Part shown: positions 35,801 through 46,004 of the stretch, piece by piece
How the letters are laid out: each line of letters starts with the position of its first letter
Numbering within the stretch: the first letter of the stretch is position 1
Origin: Liolophura sinensis
Taxonomy: Eukaryota > Mollusca > Polyplacophora > Chitonida > Chitonidae
DNA: 64,000 bases
Direction: 5' to 3'
Assembly (NCBI RefSeq): GCF_032854445.1
Contig: NC_088304.1
Location: 23,943,704 to 24,007,703 of the forward strand
Notes under the pieces: model-generated
Databases searched by the model: none
Seen by the model: only the letters and a program-made list of their open reading frames with translations
Told to the model about the DNA's origin: nothing
Made by a program: the position numbers and the translations under genes

Positions 35801-38800
35801 TTAAACTAAAGGTTCGACATTTAACCTTTAAATGTCACATATTTATGAACATGAAATGCTTTTATCACTTTGCAAACATAGCTATTTCCTCCAACATACT
35901 CATTACTATGGAAATTGGCTTTGAGATAATAGCTCTGTTTACAGAGTTACTGCAACTCTCCCCTTACAATTTCAAAGAAAACACATGGTATACTGCCAGT
36001 TTCATCTCGAAGCAGGAATTCCTTCCCCTGCATTACAGCATTGGCTGTGACTGCAGCATTTAAAGTACCTATTTAACAGAGAAAAGTCAACACATAAAAT
36101 TACACTATAAACTATATCCTCTGCTTGAAATTAATGATATATGCATACAGTTTTAATATTTTTTAAAATAATTTGTGATTGAGTGGGACCATGGGCAAGG
36201 GTTTATTTATTTATTTCATTAGAGCTTTACACTGCTCTCAAGAAAATTTCTGAGGGAACCCAACAAGCATCTGCCGGTTGCTCATGCTGCTGGCAGACCT
36301 TCCCATATCGACCGTAGAGGAAGCCAGTATGAGCTGCACAGAGATCCCATTGGTGAGTGGCTCCTGGTGCTGTACTAGCCTGCTAACAATTGCCAAGGGT
36401 TTACATTGCCACTGCCATTTGGATATGTTCTTATTATGGCCAGATGTGACTAAATTATCTATGCAAAACAATGACCATCCACATGTTGCTGGCAGACCTT
36501 GTCATGTATGGCCGGAGAAGGAGCCAGTGTTAGCTGGAATTGAACTCGCATTGGTGAGAGGCTCCTGGACACGCTAACCACGGAGGCCCCCATAGAACAA
36601 CACAATGCCAGTTTAACATCATTAACATGATTATTATGAATTATGTTTTCAAACTGCATCTAAAGTTTTGCATACATATACATTCCTGAACAAACTTGTG
36701 GAAGGTTTTTTTTTTTCAATTTAATCAATTTAATAATTACACTCTTTTTTTCTCTGTAAGTACAGAATAATTAACATGCCCTTACCATGGATCTCAAACA
36801 TGACAGGTACTGAATGTGGTGAGTTGCCCCACTGCCTGAGGATAGAGCTGTGCCAGTCAGCACCCTCAGAGATTTGTCAATGTCCTGTTTGTTGTTATGA
36901 TATGCCTTCTGTTTGCTTGTCAAAGAAGTGGCATAGCTTGTAGATGGCTGAAATAGTATAAAAAAATTCAAAGAACAGCCTTAAATTTGAATCGCTGTAA
37001 TGCTTAGAGGAGACTGACAAATGCATGTTTATAAATCTAACATTTTAAGTGAAACATCTTTAGTATTGTAATTAAAAGATTATTAAGGGAAACTACATAT
37101 TCATTTCCACACAACAAGTCATTTGTTACAAATATGCAATTATTACAACCTCATTTAACAGTATCATTATCATTTAAAATAAAAATAGCTTCTCAGGTCA
37201 ATGTGGAACCAGACTTATAAATAAACAAAATAAAAAGGTGGATTTTAAATGTTATTTTTATTCTATTTTTTGATTTTATTAGTGCTGGCTCTACAGTAAA
37301 ATACAATAAAATTGGTGTTGCCCTAAAGCAAACAAAACTTACTATACGCTATTACTATGGCCTGCATAACAGATTAATTTACCTGTGGACTTGAACACCT
37401 TGTGATATTGGAGTTCTGAGATTGGCTTTGTATCTGACTTCTGTTAAAAGCCTGTGTGCTAAACTTCTGCTGGGACGGAAAAGAAGATCTTGCACTGCTG
37501 ACCTGACTGACATGGCTGAGCTGATTCACACTGGACATGGTGGATAGCCCCATTTGTGCAGTGTGGGATGTCGTCCTGTTGGGCCAGTCTTGACCAGATT
37601 GCTGATACTGTCTTTTCTGGTTGAAGCTGCTACAATGGCATTTCCAATATGCAACAAATACATTACTTGATTCAACACCATACTTTCAGTTTCATTTAAA
37701 CAGGAATTAAGGAATGCTTGATTTTTATGTCAACAATGGTCGATCTGCAAGTCTGGGCATCAAAAATGTAACTACAAATGATAAATTCTAAATTAACAAA
37801 ATTTATTCCTCAGCAATATTAATATATTTTTTCAAACCTGGTTTTGTTTCCTTGAAACCCCGGAAAACTAGATGCTTGAGGCTGGGAGGTTCCTTGCCTT
37901 GTATTATTCATGTTGCTGCTTTGAAAGTTTGTTTGACCTGCTGATAATGCTCTTATCTGACCTGAAGAAAATATAGTAAAAAATACTAGTATGTAAATAA
38001 CAGCCAAAACACATGAAAGCATAAACCTACAATAAATGCACAAAATTCAACATAGGAAAACTAAAGCAGTGTTCTATGCCGTACTCAAGAATATTTCACT
38101 TATGTGATGGCGACCAGCATTACGGTGGGAGGACAACTGTCAGAGCCAAGGGGAAGCATTATTATATTCAAATCATACACAAATACATGCATAACATATC
38201 AAATATATGATCTTTCCTTTCTTAAAAAAAGCTTAGTTCATGTACTGAAACTCATAGCGACATCCGCGACACAATATCCTGAATTCTACGATACAAGTAT
38301 TCATCACTGCTATCATATGTAGATGCAAGTTGGCCTGATGAGAAACTGTGTATATCGTATAAAAAAGTGTAACAAAGAACAACCATTACCACCAGTAACT
38401 GTTACTTTTCTTGTGGGTGGAGCTGCCTTGGAATAGCTCTGGTTCTGTGTGACGTGCAGGTTGGACCCTGCCTTAGCCATCTTCTTTGACTGGTATTGGG
38501 GTAAAGAGGGTTTGGGTGGGAGAAGAGCAGTCATCATAGAGGGGTTTGTCCTGCCCTGGTTCCATGATCCAGGCTGTGTCCTATGCATGGGTCCAGTGTG
38601 TGTGGCAGTGGGACCTGGAATATTTCAAATACCCTAAACAGACTGATGCATGTAATATGTTTTGTTGACCAAAGACACTCAATATTTTATGGAGTTGCAC
38701 AGAATTATGGTCAAGTCTGTTAAGACTATATAGGGACTTAGGGCAGCAGCTATTAGGCCCTTGACCATTAAGGTTCCATGTTCAAATCTACTCTTTCTGT

Positions 38801-39416
38801 GTCTGCTGCAGCTTTAAGTACGTATGTTGTTGTCTGCCTGGCTAAGATTGATTTACTTTACTTTAAGCACTATTTCACAAATAAACATGACCCTCATAGT
38901 AGAAGTGAATACCTCCTGAGTGTGGATTCAAAATACCAATCAAATAAATACATACTCTGGACATGCGTGTCCACATAAAATGTAGGCTACATTTAAAAAT
39001 TTAGGAAATTAGCTAAATTAGCTTAGAGTCTTTTAGCTGAGAGTTGATATAGGTCTTCACTGGTAACCAATTAAGCACGACTGTACTCTGTATAAATATG
39101 ACCAAGTCATCTGCTCCACAACACTTTGAATTAAATTTTGAAATACCTTTTGTGAACAAATTTATTATAATATGACAAGGGCATCTTTACCATTTATGAT
39201 TATTGCTATATCATACTACCAAGTCATCTGCGCCACCTGACTTAAGCCAGCAATACAGACATCACTTTGGAACCAATTTTTTGTTATATAATATGAAATG
39301 GGCATCTTACCATTGCTGATACTTAAAGCTGTTGATTGACTGTCGAAGGGGTCTGAAACTAGTGCCTGTCGAGGTCTCTTTGTGATGTTAAATATGGGCG
39401 CGATGAGTCGGTCCAT
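32657..39416 (-). CDS. SPATA22: SPATA22-like meiotic recombination protein, 8 exons, with apparent frameshift
   Basis: Eight minus-strand exons give about 385 residues (mammalian SPATA22 is about 363) once one missing base in exon 5 is allowed. The N-terminus LIAPIFNITKRPRQ resembles the LPVPLFNQKKRNRQ region. The middle is low-complexity, Ser/Gln/Asn-rich and probably disordered. The C-terminal OB-fold-like part is diagnostic: VPVMFEIHGTLNAAVT, KEFLLRDETGSIPCVFFEI, DRRLPLMIRGHWYRCMGTF and GMFKCVSVR line up with FEVLAVLDSAVT, PCVFYEIDRELPRLIRGRVH and FQCVSVR. In vertebrates SPATA22 partners MEIOB and RPA on single-stranded DNA during meiotic recombination; this role is inferred. All other exon phases fit. 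Confidence 0.88.
32905..33149. mobile_element. MITE-like palindromic element, ~47-bp inverted ends
   Basis: CTCTGGGGACGATTCCACAA... at the left and ...AATTGGCCCCAGAG at the right. The inner arms both contain TTTCTGACTTAAGTCAAAAT or its complement. About 245 bp, only a few mismatches between arms. In SPATA22 intron 7. Confidence 0.85.
33595..33956 (-). mobile_element. Family C tRNA-headed SINE
   Basis: Starts GAGTGAGTGCTTGGGGTTTA ACGTCGTACT and ends with a tRNA-like head in antisense: GACTCGATCAAGGATTGATC (B box) and GACGCTCTACCAACTGTGTT (A box). A scrap of the same end occurs at 11044-11090. Confidence 0.8.
33987..34065. repeat. 79-bp exact duplicate, copy 1
   Basis: Begins AAATAACTAAATGATATGAA and ends CAGCTTTGACATGA; identical base for base to 35321-35399. 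The copies lie in two different SPATA22 introns on either side of exon 7. Confidence 0.92.
34545..34745. repeat. Dispersed repeat M2, fuller copy with inverted ends
   Basis: Left CTAATTCTTCAACCTTTTCA and right GGTTGAAAAAGCTGAAGATT are inverted. Interior shared with 28025-28165. Likely a small non-autonomous DNA element. Confidence 0.65.
34757..34891 (-). mobile_element. Family A SINE, 3' part
   Basis: GAATATTTCACTTATGCTAC, GTGGGAGGAAACCACGCAGA, GACCATCCATAGGTTGCTGA. Confidence 0.85.
34945..34985 (-). CDS. SPATA22-like exon 7 (41 nt)
   Basis: 41 nt, phase 0 to 2, acceptor TTTCAG|GAT and donor TATAG|GTAAGT. Encodes DRRLPLMIRGHWY plus a split Arg codon, a strong match to the DRELPRLIRG signature of SPATA22. 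Confidence 0.88.
35321..35399. repeat. 79-bp exact duplicate, copy 2
   Basis: Identical to 33987-34065, direct orientation, 1334 bp apart. Confidence 0.92.
35968..36068 (-). CDS. SPATA22-like exon 6
   Basis: 101 nt, phase 1 to 0, acceptor AAATAG|GTA and donor ATT|GTAAGG. Encodes TLNAAVTANAVMQGKEFLLR and DETGSIPCVFFEI. Confidence 0.88.
36201..36591 (-). mobile_element. Family A SINE pair (one internally duplicated or two nested copies)
   Basis: First part 36201-36398 runs from a TTTATTTATTTATTTC tail to the head. A second set of middle-to-head words (GACCATCCACATGTTGCTGG, GTGAGAGGCTCCTGG, CACGGAGGCCCCC) follows at 36469-36591. Confidence 0.8.
36786..36947 (-). CDS. SPATA22-like exon 5 (contains -1 frameshift)
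   Basis: 162 nt where 163 are needed for phase 1. The first part reads KQDIDKSLRVLTGTALSS; the last part reads RQWGNSPHSVPVMFEIHG in another frame. The break is at about 36838-36841. Without the missing base, exon 6 is entered out of frame and meets a stop. Confidence 0.8.
37383..37629 (-). CDS. SPATA22-like exon 4 (tandem NAGNAG acceptor)
   Basis: 247 nt, phase 2 to 0, donor CCACAG|GTAAAT. The acceptor is TAGCAG, so splicing at either AG keeps frame and adds or drops one Ser. Encodes SFNQKRQYQQSGQDWPNR and a Ser/Gln-rich tail. Confidence 0.82.
37838..37961 (-). CDS. SPATA22-like exon 3
   Basis: 124 nt, phase 1 to 2, acceptor CTTCAG|GTC and donor CCAG|GTTTGA. Encodes QIRALSAGQTNFQSSNMNNT and QPQASSFPGFQGNKT, low complexity. 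Confidence 0.8.
38072..38153 (-). mobile_element. Family A SINE fragment
   Basis: TATGCCGTACTCAAGAATAT, CACTTATGTGATGGCGACCA, CATTACGGTGGGAGGA. Confidence 0.8.
38390..38614 (-). CDS. SPATA22-like exon 2
   Basis: 225 nt, phase 1 to 1, acceptor ATTCCAG|GTC. Encodes GPTATHTGPMHRTQPGSWNQ and a Pro/Lys-rich stretch. Two in-frame donors (GTGGTA and, 3 nt later, GTAATG) would differ by one codon; the second is the better match and was chosen. Confidence 0.8.
39311..39416 (-). CDS. SPATA22-like exon 1
   Basis: 106 nt, phase 0 to 1, donor AATG|GTAAGA. Starts MDRLIAPIFNITKRPRQ. No in-frame stop is seen just upstream and an acceptor-like CTTCTTAG lies about 25 nt before it, so a 5' exon is possible. 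Confidence 0.8.
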
Positions 39417-39459
39417 GGATAGGCCTACATGTGGTGCTCTAAGAAGGAATAAAAGGAAA

Positions 39460-41400
39460 CCGAAAACGTGTTGTTTTCACTCTGTTAAAAATAAATCTTT
39501 ATTCGACAAGTATAACCATGTTCTGAATAATCTGACTTCTGAACTTAAGCCTATATTTTAAGCATGCATAAGTAAAATATCTTGGAGCCGTTTTAAATCT
39601 AAATGTTAGACTACACATTCAAAAGACATTAAATTAAACAAGGAACGATAAATTCGTTATTTCGTCTTTTTGTCAGTTTTCACGTCCACCCACCCTTCGT
39701 TTGTACTTTTTCCCTTGCTGTTCGGCAGTTTCAGTCTTGTTTAGTTTTACTCTTCTTTACTCGTGTCTTTCGAATCAGGAATGAAAGATAGATTTCCACG
39801 GTGCAACGAAGACGTCGTCTGCAATGACAGTTATACCAAAAACACCTCCACACTGAAGAGCACCCATCTTCCTAAAATAAAGTTCTGTCTCGCCACTCTG
39901 GAATCACGCGAGACCTCGCTTATCAGTTTCACGTCAGTGCGCTTTTCGATTCCACAACTTATAGTTTGGTAATTTGGTATTTGGTAATTCTCTGTTGAAT
40001 AGACCCTATTCTTGACAGAAAATTTATCCATCAAGATTAGCAGACCCTGCCAATCCTGATATATAGACGGAAATATTGCTGTTTGCATCAGTTCCCGTGG
40101 AGTAGACCCTGCTTCCGAAAATTCAGTCGGCCTTCAGAAGTAAAGGTATGAAACGACTTTCGGCTGGCACCACCCATTGTATCCAAAATTCAAGAAATAA
40201 AGCCGTCAACCTCCAACTTTTTCACTCCCTTCCCCATCTGTGGTTATTATCTTCTCGAATCTGCTGTAAGTATTTCCAAATCAGTGGTATTTTGTCCCAG
40301 TGGCACCCGTATGTGCTATCTGACCTATTTTGTGACGAACTTTCTTCGTTGTCTCAAAACAAATTCGTGTGGGCGTATATGACGCTTGTCGTACATGGAA
40401 ATATGCTCCGTACAATGTTTTCCTACAATAATTTGTTATTAATTTGCTGAAAAGGCTGGTTAAATTTAACTCACAGAGTCGTAAGTTTCTTTTGGCCGTC
40501 AGTTAATATTACGCCTAACCCCATATTAAAAGATCACAGTCGAGATCCTTGGCTACCCAGCGAACTACAATCGTATGTGCGTTTCTAACATTCTCAACAA
40601 TATGCTGAAAGCGGGAGCAGCTGTGAGGCCATGCCACATGAGATATTTCATTGAATAGAAGGGATGCAATCAGGCCTTTCCTTGGTAAAGAGTAGACAGA
40701 TACCTGTACCCAAGACGTCCCCGTAACTGTGTAATTGTTCTGTGCAGGTGGGAAGTCTTTTGCAGTGCTAGAAAAATCGATCCAGTTTCACCACCTTTCA
40801 GTGAAGCATTTAATTTTTTTAGCAGAGCTGGCTGATTGTGGACTTAGTTGAAGTGCTGTTAATACTGCCTGGTCCCCAATATCTACCCTGATTTCTCTCC
40901 CAAATGGTGAATGTTTCGGTAGTGTTATGTATGACTATTTAACGTCTTCATGTACTGCTAGTCTGCGGACCCTTGTGAAAGCATAACAGGCCCTGTTATA
41001 TATGTACAGCGCGGACCTGATGGAAAGCACCTTGTTCAATGCTCTGTTTATTTAACTGGCTGTTCATTGGCTGTTAATTCTGTGTTTAAAAATAGTTGAA
41101 TCCACCTGGAGCGTATATAAGCCGTGTTTTCTGTGCAGAGAGGAGGTATTTTTGCTGCATCCACTGGGAGCCAGGAGAGTGTGCGACGCTCTCGTATCGA
41201 GTCCATTTTATTTATATGAGCTGGTGATGCCAGTTTCGTTTGGGAGGACAGATTTTTATGCCGGCACCGTTTGTGTACCACAGTAGTACTGATGTCTGGT
41301 TTATGTGAATTTCTGCGGAAGTTCACGACATGTTAATACCTGGCACGTTGGGTGTTGTGTTTAGGTATTTGAGAACATCGTCACCTGTTTAAAGTTTGAC
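39460..41400. other. Intergenic tract without recognised gene
   Basis: No recognisable domain or coherent exon set on either strand. Only short ORFs. A TATA-like CGTATATAAGCC occurs near 41110, followed by GC-richer sequence, and could be a promoter or retroelement terminus, but there is no supporting gene start. Confidence 0.5.
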
Positions 41401-41519
41401 TTCAAAGTAATTAACGTTGAGAGATACAGTTTTGTTATCTTTGCTTACTGCACAAAGGTGTCAGGCTCGTCAGTTATTTGATGTCAGTGACATGGTGCTC
41501 ACAGAATCTAAGTCCGTGA

Positions 41520-41950
41520 TTGTTGTTAGATCCTTGTTGAACCTGATAAGCACTTAAAATCGATTGAGTTATTGTGCTATGATTCTGATGAAACGCTTTG
41601 CGTCGTTCACTGTTTAAAAGAGTGTATTGACAGAACTTGTGGTAGAAGGGGGAGATAACTCCTTCTTGCTGTTCAACTACCGGGGACCACATAATCCAGT
41701 CTCTACTGAGACAATTGCACTGTTGATCAAATCGGTACTCCAGCTAGCAGGAGTGGACACAAATCTGTTTTATGCTTACGGTACACGAGCAGCTTCTGTT
41801 TCTAAAGCTAAAAGTAGTAATATGTCCATAAATATTATCCTGTCTAGTGCGGGCTGGTCATTGGAAAAAACGTTCGCCCCGTTTTATAACAAGCCATTTA
41901 GAGAGGCAAATTTTGGAAGTCATTTATTGGATTCTCGCTTTGCTACATAG
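41520..41950 (+). pseudogene. Degraded tyrosine recombinase (DIRS/Ngaro- or Crypton-like) fragment
   Basis: The main ORF (to 41950) reads FLLFNYRGPHNPVSTETIAL, LAGVDTNLFYAYGTRAASVS and ILSSAGWSLEKTFAPFYNKP. This is the C-terminal catalytic region of eukaryotic tyrosine recombinases (H-x-x-R, a later W/H and the FY nucleophile). In frame -1 just upstream, KSIELLCYDSDETLCVVHCL and KECIDRTCGRRG supply the preceding segment. A frameshift in the G-run near 41648 separates them. The usual His of HxTRAAS is Tyr here. No reverse transcriptase is seen nearby, so assignment among DIRS, Ngaro and Crypton is open. Non-functional fragment. Confidence 0.75.
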
Positions 41951-42194
41951 CGATTGAATTATATGGTCGTTTTACAACTGATCCGTTCACAGTGAGTCGT
42001 CAAGTGAGTTTAAAAAAAAAATAAAAAAGTTACGGTGTTTTTACTTCGTTATATATTCAGTTATATTATGTCTATGTTCATATGAAATTCATGAAGCATG
42101 ATAAGCATACGAGTCGTGTCCACAGGCTTTAAAATCTCACGTGATTCCGGAGTGACGTAGACCTGTGACGAGATAGAATTCAAATATTAAAGGA

Positions 42195-42425
42195 AACTTA
42201 CCTGTAAGTTTGATTGTGATTTTATCGAGTCCTCGGTCATAGGAACAGAGGATTTACGTGCCCACCCGAACGTATCCCACCACTGACGTAATCTTCTGTC
42301 TGTACCCACTCGGCTCTAAATACAGACGTGAAACTCATAACCGCAATCTCACGTAATTCTTCTATTCCTGAACTGTGACTGGGTTGAATCACAATCAAAC
42401 TTAAACTTACAAGTAAGTCTCGTTT
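42195..42425. repeat. Inverted-repeat segment downstream of the recombinase fragment
   Basis: CTTACCTGTAAGTTTGATTG TGATT at the left is mirrored by AATCACAATCAAACTTAAAC TTACAAGTAAG at the right. It may be a terminal structure of the same retroelement or an independent MITE. Confidence 0.6.
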
Positions 42426-42821
42426 AATTTTTTAATTGTCCTTCCTTAAACCCCCTCGTCCACTTGCACCGGCCTCGACCTTAAACACGAAACGTTTCAG
42501 CACCATCGTTGGCTCAAGACGTCTACATCATCATGCTAGGTTTCAGACGACATTCCTCTCACCAATAAGGCCAAGGGTTCGGATCCAGCTCCCGATAGTC
42601 TCAGTGAGGTTTTTACCTCAGCAAGCTTTTGTCAGGTAGGCCTAGACCTTCCAGGGGAAGGCCGGATTATTTTCGGTTTCCAACGCATACACTTGACCGA
42701 TGTCACAGGGTAAGCAGCAACTTTACCTACCAGTGAAATTCATAATGTAGATCGGTATACCCTTTTTCACCATGCATAGGTCTACCTGACAAAATTGGGA
42801 AGAATTAATTAAGGATCACAT

Positions 42822-42825
<4 letters not shown>

Positions 42826-42880
<55 letters not shown>
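42826..42880. repeat. (AT)n simple repeat
   Basis: About 55 bp of alternating AT. Confidence 0.96.
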
Positions 42881-42883
<3 letters not shown>

Positions 42884-42889
42884 ATGTAT

Positions 42890-44760
42890 ATTAGGTTGGA
42901 TACTTTATACTCCACTGGAAGATCAACTGACACACCGTTCTATTCACCGGTCTATTAGATTCCCTTATTGTAGGAAGCAAAGTTGTGTCCCTTGGATTGT
43001 TTGGAGGATTCACGGGAGATTTTCTTGATTTCTGGAAAACCTTAATTCTCTTGCGAGTGCTTGGGTTTATGGTGATGTCGATCACTAGACAAAAGAAGAA
43101 TAATTATAAATCTAGCTAAGCAGCAATTCCGGGGTTGAAGCTGGTATTTCCTTTCCTTGCAACTTCTCTTCCGGTTTATTAAATGGTGTCTTTATGCATT
43201 AGGAGATGAACAATTTAATTAGAAAGTGTACATATGTGTACGCTTACATGGCAATATTTTACACAAAATGAGCTTGCAATTATACCACACATAGTAGGCC
43301 TAATTTTTTTATCGTGGGCAATTTGGTGGCAAAAACAGATAATGCATTTATGCATTGGCATCTTGAATGCTGTTCTTCTTATATCTCTAGGTCCATTTGT
43401 AAAACATTTATACCATTTCTTTGGGTTAGATGACGTCATTTCTGAGTTGCAAAAGTAAATGGTTATTCCTTGCCTTGGGGAATCTATAATGCTTTTTCTC
43501 TCATGTCTCAAGGGTTATTTGTAATGATGATGAATGATGCCACTTCCGGTCCGTTAAAATGAGTTTATTACTCTATGTTGTGTGTGATTTTTTTTGTGGA
43601 ATTGTTTTTTTGCCATGTTGTCTTATTTTGCTCACTGATAGCTCAAAGTCACTCCTGGCCACATCCGGACCCATTTGTAGGGCAGCTTCAATACAATTAA
43701 ATCGCTGTGCAAATCAAGCCCTCCATTAGTTTAAATACGTAAATTGTTTGTCACACCATGAGGTTTACAAACATTTTGCTATATTTTGTTTTAGTTCTAC
43801 TTGCGTATTTTACCAATTTTGGCATTCTTTCGCATGGTTGTATTCAACACTGATGTAAAAATAAACGAAGAATGCATTCGAACTTGCACACAATAAGAAA
43901 AACGATCGGGGTACAGCTGTTCGGCTCTGCAGGTCCTGTATAAATTTTATAGGTAATACAGTTGTAATAACAAAAACAATGCACGAAGTCCCCATGTTAA
44001 GTAGATGGAGACTTTGGAACAGCTTTGACAACTTTTGGTTTTATTTGCCTGAAAACCACACGTAACAGAAAAAACTTATTGCAGATTTGTCCTCCTGACA
44101 GGAAGTTGTACTACACAACGCTTTGTTGTTTTAAACGGTGGTTAAAATTAACCTACTTTTCACATCTTACCCAAGGACTAATTTGAATAAAAATCCAAAA
44201 TTGAAAAACTGCAAATTTTGGATAAGGTCATGAAAACAACACTATTTTCATGTCAGTAGATTCATTCGTCTAAGACGAGTTTTATTTTAAAACGCTTTTA
44301 TTAAAACCCAATATGGCCGCCAAGTCACTTGGTTATGGGGCACAACCTTAAATTATACCCTAAAATATAATAAAATTCAGTGAATTTATGACTGTCCGTT
44401 TTCGTGACAGAAACGTGACACAGTTTTGTTGAGAATGATAATGATCCTAACCATAAGAATATTGTTTCTAGCCAAAAGTCTTGGACCCATAATTAAGTTT
44501 CATTTGGGGAAGACCAAATATGTTTATACAGTTTTTTCCAGCTTCTGACATGCAGTTTTAGCTTTAATGTTGCTAATGTGGTGTAAATCCACTTCAAACG
44601 CCAACATATAAATAAAAGTATCTAGGCTGTAAGATCTTAGAATTGACAGCCTTGGTACATCCGGCAGGTCTTGGCGCATGTACCACGAGCCAAATATGCG
44701 TGGATCAAATATAAGGCCTACTATTGTCGGCTTACTGGCTTTACTACACCATGCTTGCAT
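42890..44760. other. Intergenic tract without recognised gene
   Basis: Anonymous AT-rich sequence. A 74-codon hydrophobic ORF at 43234-43458 (+) has no recognisable family and no splice context that supports it. Confidence 0.5.
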
Positions 44761-44771
44761 CCAGCGGTGCT

Positions 44772-45035
44772 CCTACAGTTGCATCCGAGTGGGTGTCTTG
44801 TCTGGTACCAGAGCACTACCGTTGCATCCGAGCGGGGTGTCCTGTCCGGTGTCAGAGCACTACAGTTGCATCTGAGCGGGGTGTCCTGTCTGGTGTTAGA
44901 CCTCTACAACTGCAACCGAGCGGGGTGTCTTGTCTGATGTTAGAGCAGTACAATTACATCCGAGCTGGGTGCCCTGTCTAGTGTCAGTACACTGTGTTTG
45001 CTTTCGAGCACGGTGTCCTATCTGGTGTCAGAACC
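44772..45035. repeat. ~44-bp degenerate tandem repeat, about 6 copies
   Basis: Units carry GTTGCATCCGAGCGGGGTGT, CCTGTCTGGTGTCAGAGCAC and TAC. Three overlapping ORFs in this stretch are by-products of the repeat. Confidence 0.9.
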
Positions 45036-46004
45036 ATGAACATGATGGCATTGTGACTTGACTGCCAAAAGCTTACACCGTACACAACAAACATTTCATA
45101 TGCCTGGTAAAGATGCTCCTTTAAACAAAATACTTGTTTAAGCCAGAGAAAAGAAGAAAACAAAAGACAGAAAAACCTTAGGACGTTTCATAAAACCGGG
45201 TTCAGACAATTATATCGCTGTAATGTGTAAAGAAAAAGAAAATGACCGCATCTTCATCATCGTTACGCACATTCTGTGCTTGAAATTGGTCGGGTGATTA
45301 TAACATGCAACTAGCGTAGATAAGTGGCCATTATTATTGCGTGATATCTGCGATTAAACGGCACATTTTGGAAAGTTAATGAAGCAGACATAGAGATAAT
45401 TTGCATGTGAGTGTTATCACCAACAAACCGGAAGTATCTGTAGCTCTGGAATAATTATTCAAACCATACACATCATGACAGTTATAGATGTACTTGTAAA
45501 CTGGAAATAAGGTTGACTTAATTCGCCCGATACACCTCTACTAGTTAAACCCGTTTTTTTCACTAGAACTGTACATAACCTATATGTATAGCTATAATAG
45601 GCTGCAATTATTTTCATTTATCTGTCATTTACAAAAAGTGAATTATATATGGACCAACAATATATAGACATGAACACATATATCGCTATATGTGTCAGTA
45701 TGTACAATCATACATATACATGTTCATAACACTATCTGCAATGGTAGATATTTATATAGGGATCGGGAAACTGTTGTCCCTAATGGTCTTTAATGGTCGA
45801 GGAATGGAAAAGAGCGTGGGGTATACCCGAAGGCTTTTCAACTTGACCTGTATATGTAGTTCTCTCTTTTGCAAATCTACATTTGAAATTAAGGCAGACG
45901 GAAGGTTTGGTCGGTCAAATGTCTTGTAATAAAACTATTGAATGGATCGTCACATGGTGTCGTCTATATTGTTTTTTAGTGTGGCAGCTGTGTCTATGGA
46001 TATA

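Noticed and set aside
41100-41140. TATA-like core promoter (CGTATATAAGCC)
   Set aside because: Nothing downstream forms a gene start other than a dead retroelement fragment, so it is only noted in the intergenic entry.
43234-43458. Hydrophobic 74-codon ORF, overlapping an antisense ORF
   Set aside because: No family match from inspection; AT-rich DNA easily gives hydrophobic frames.
44671-44981. Three overlapping ORFs with repeated Cys/Ser/Val motifs
   Set aside because: They are different frames of a ~44-bp tandem repeat, not a repeat protein.
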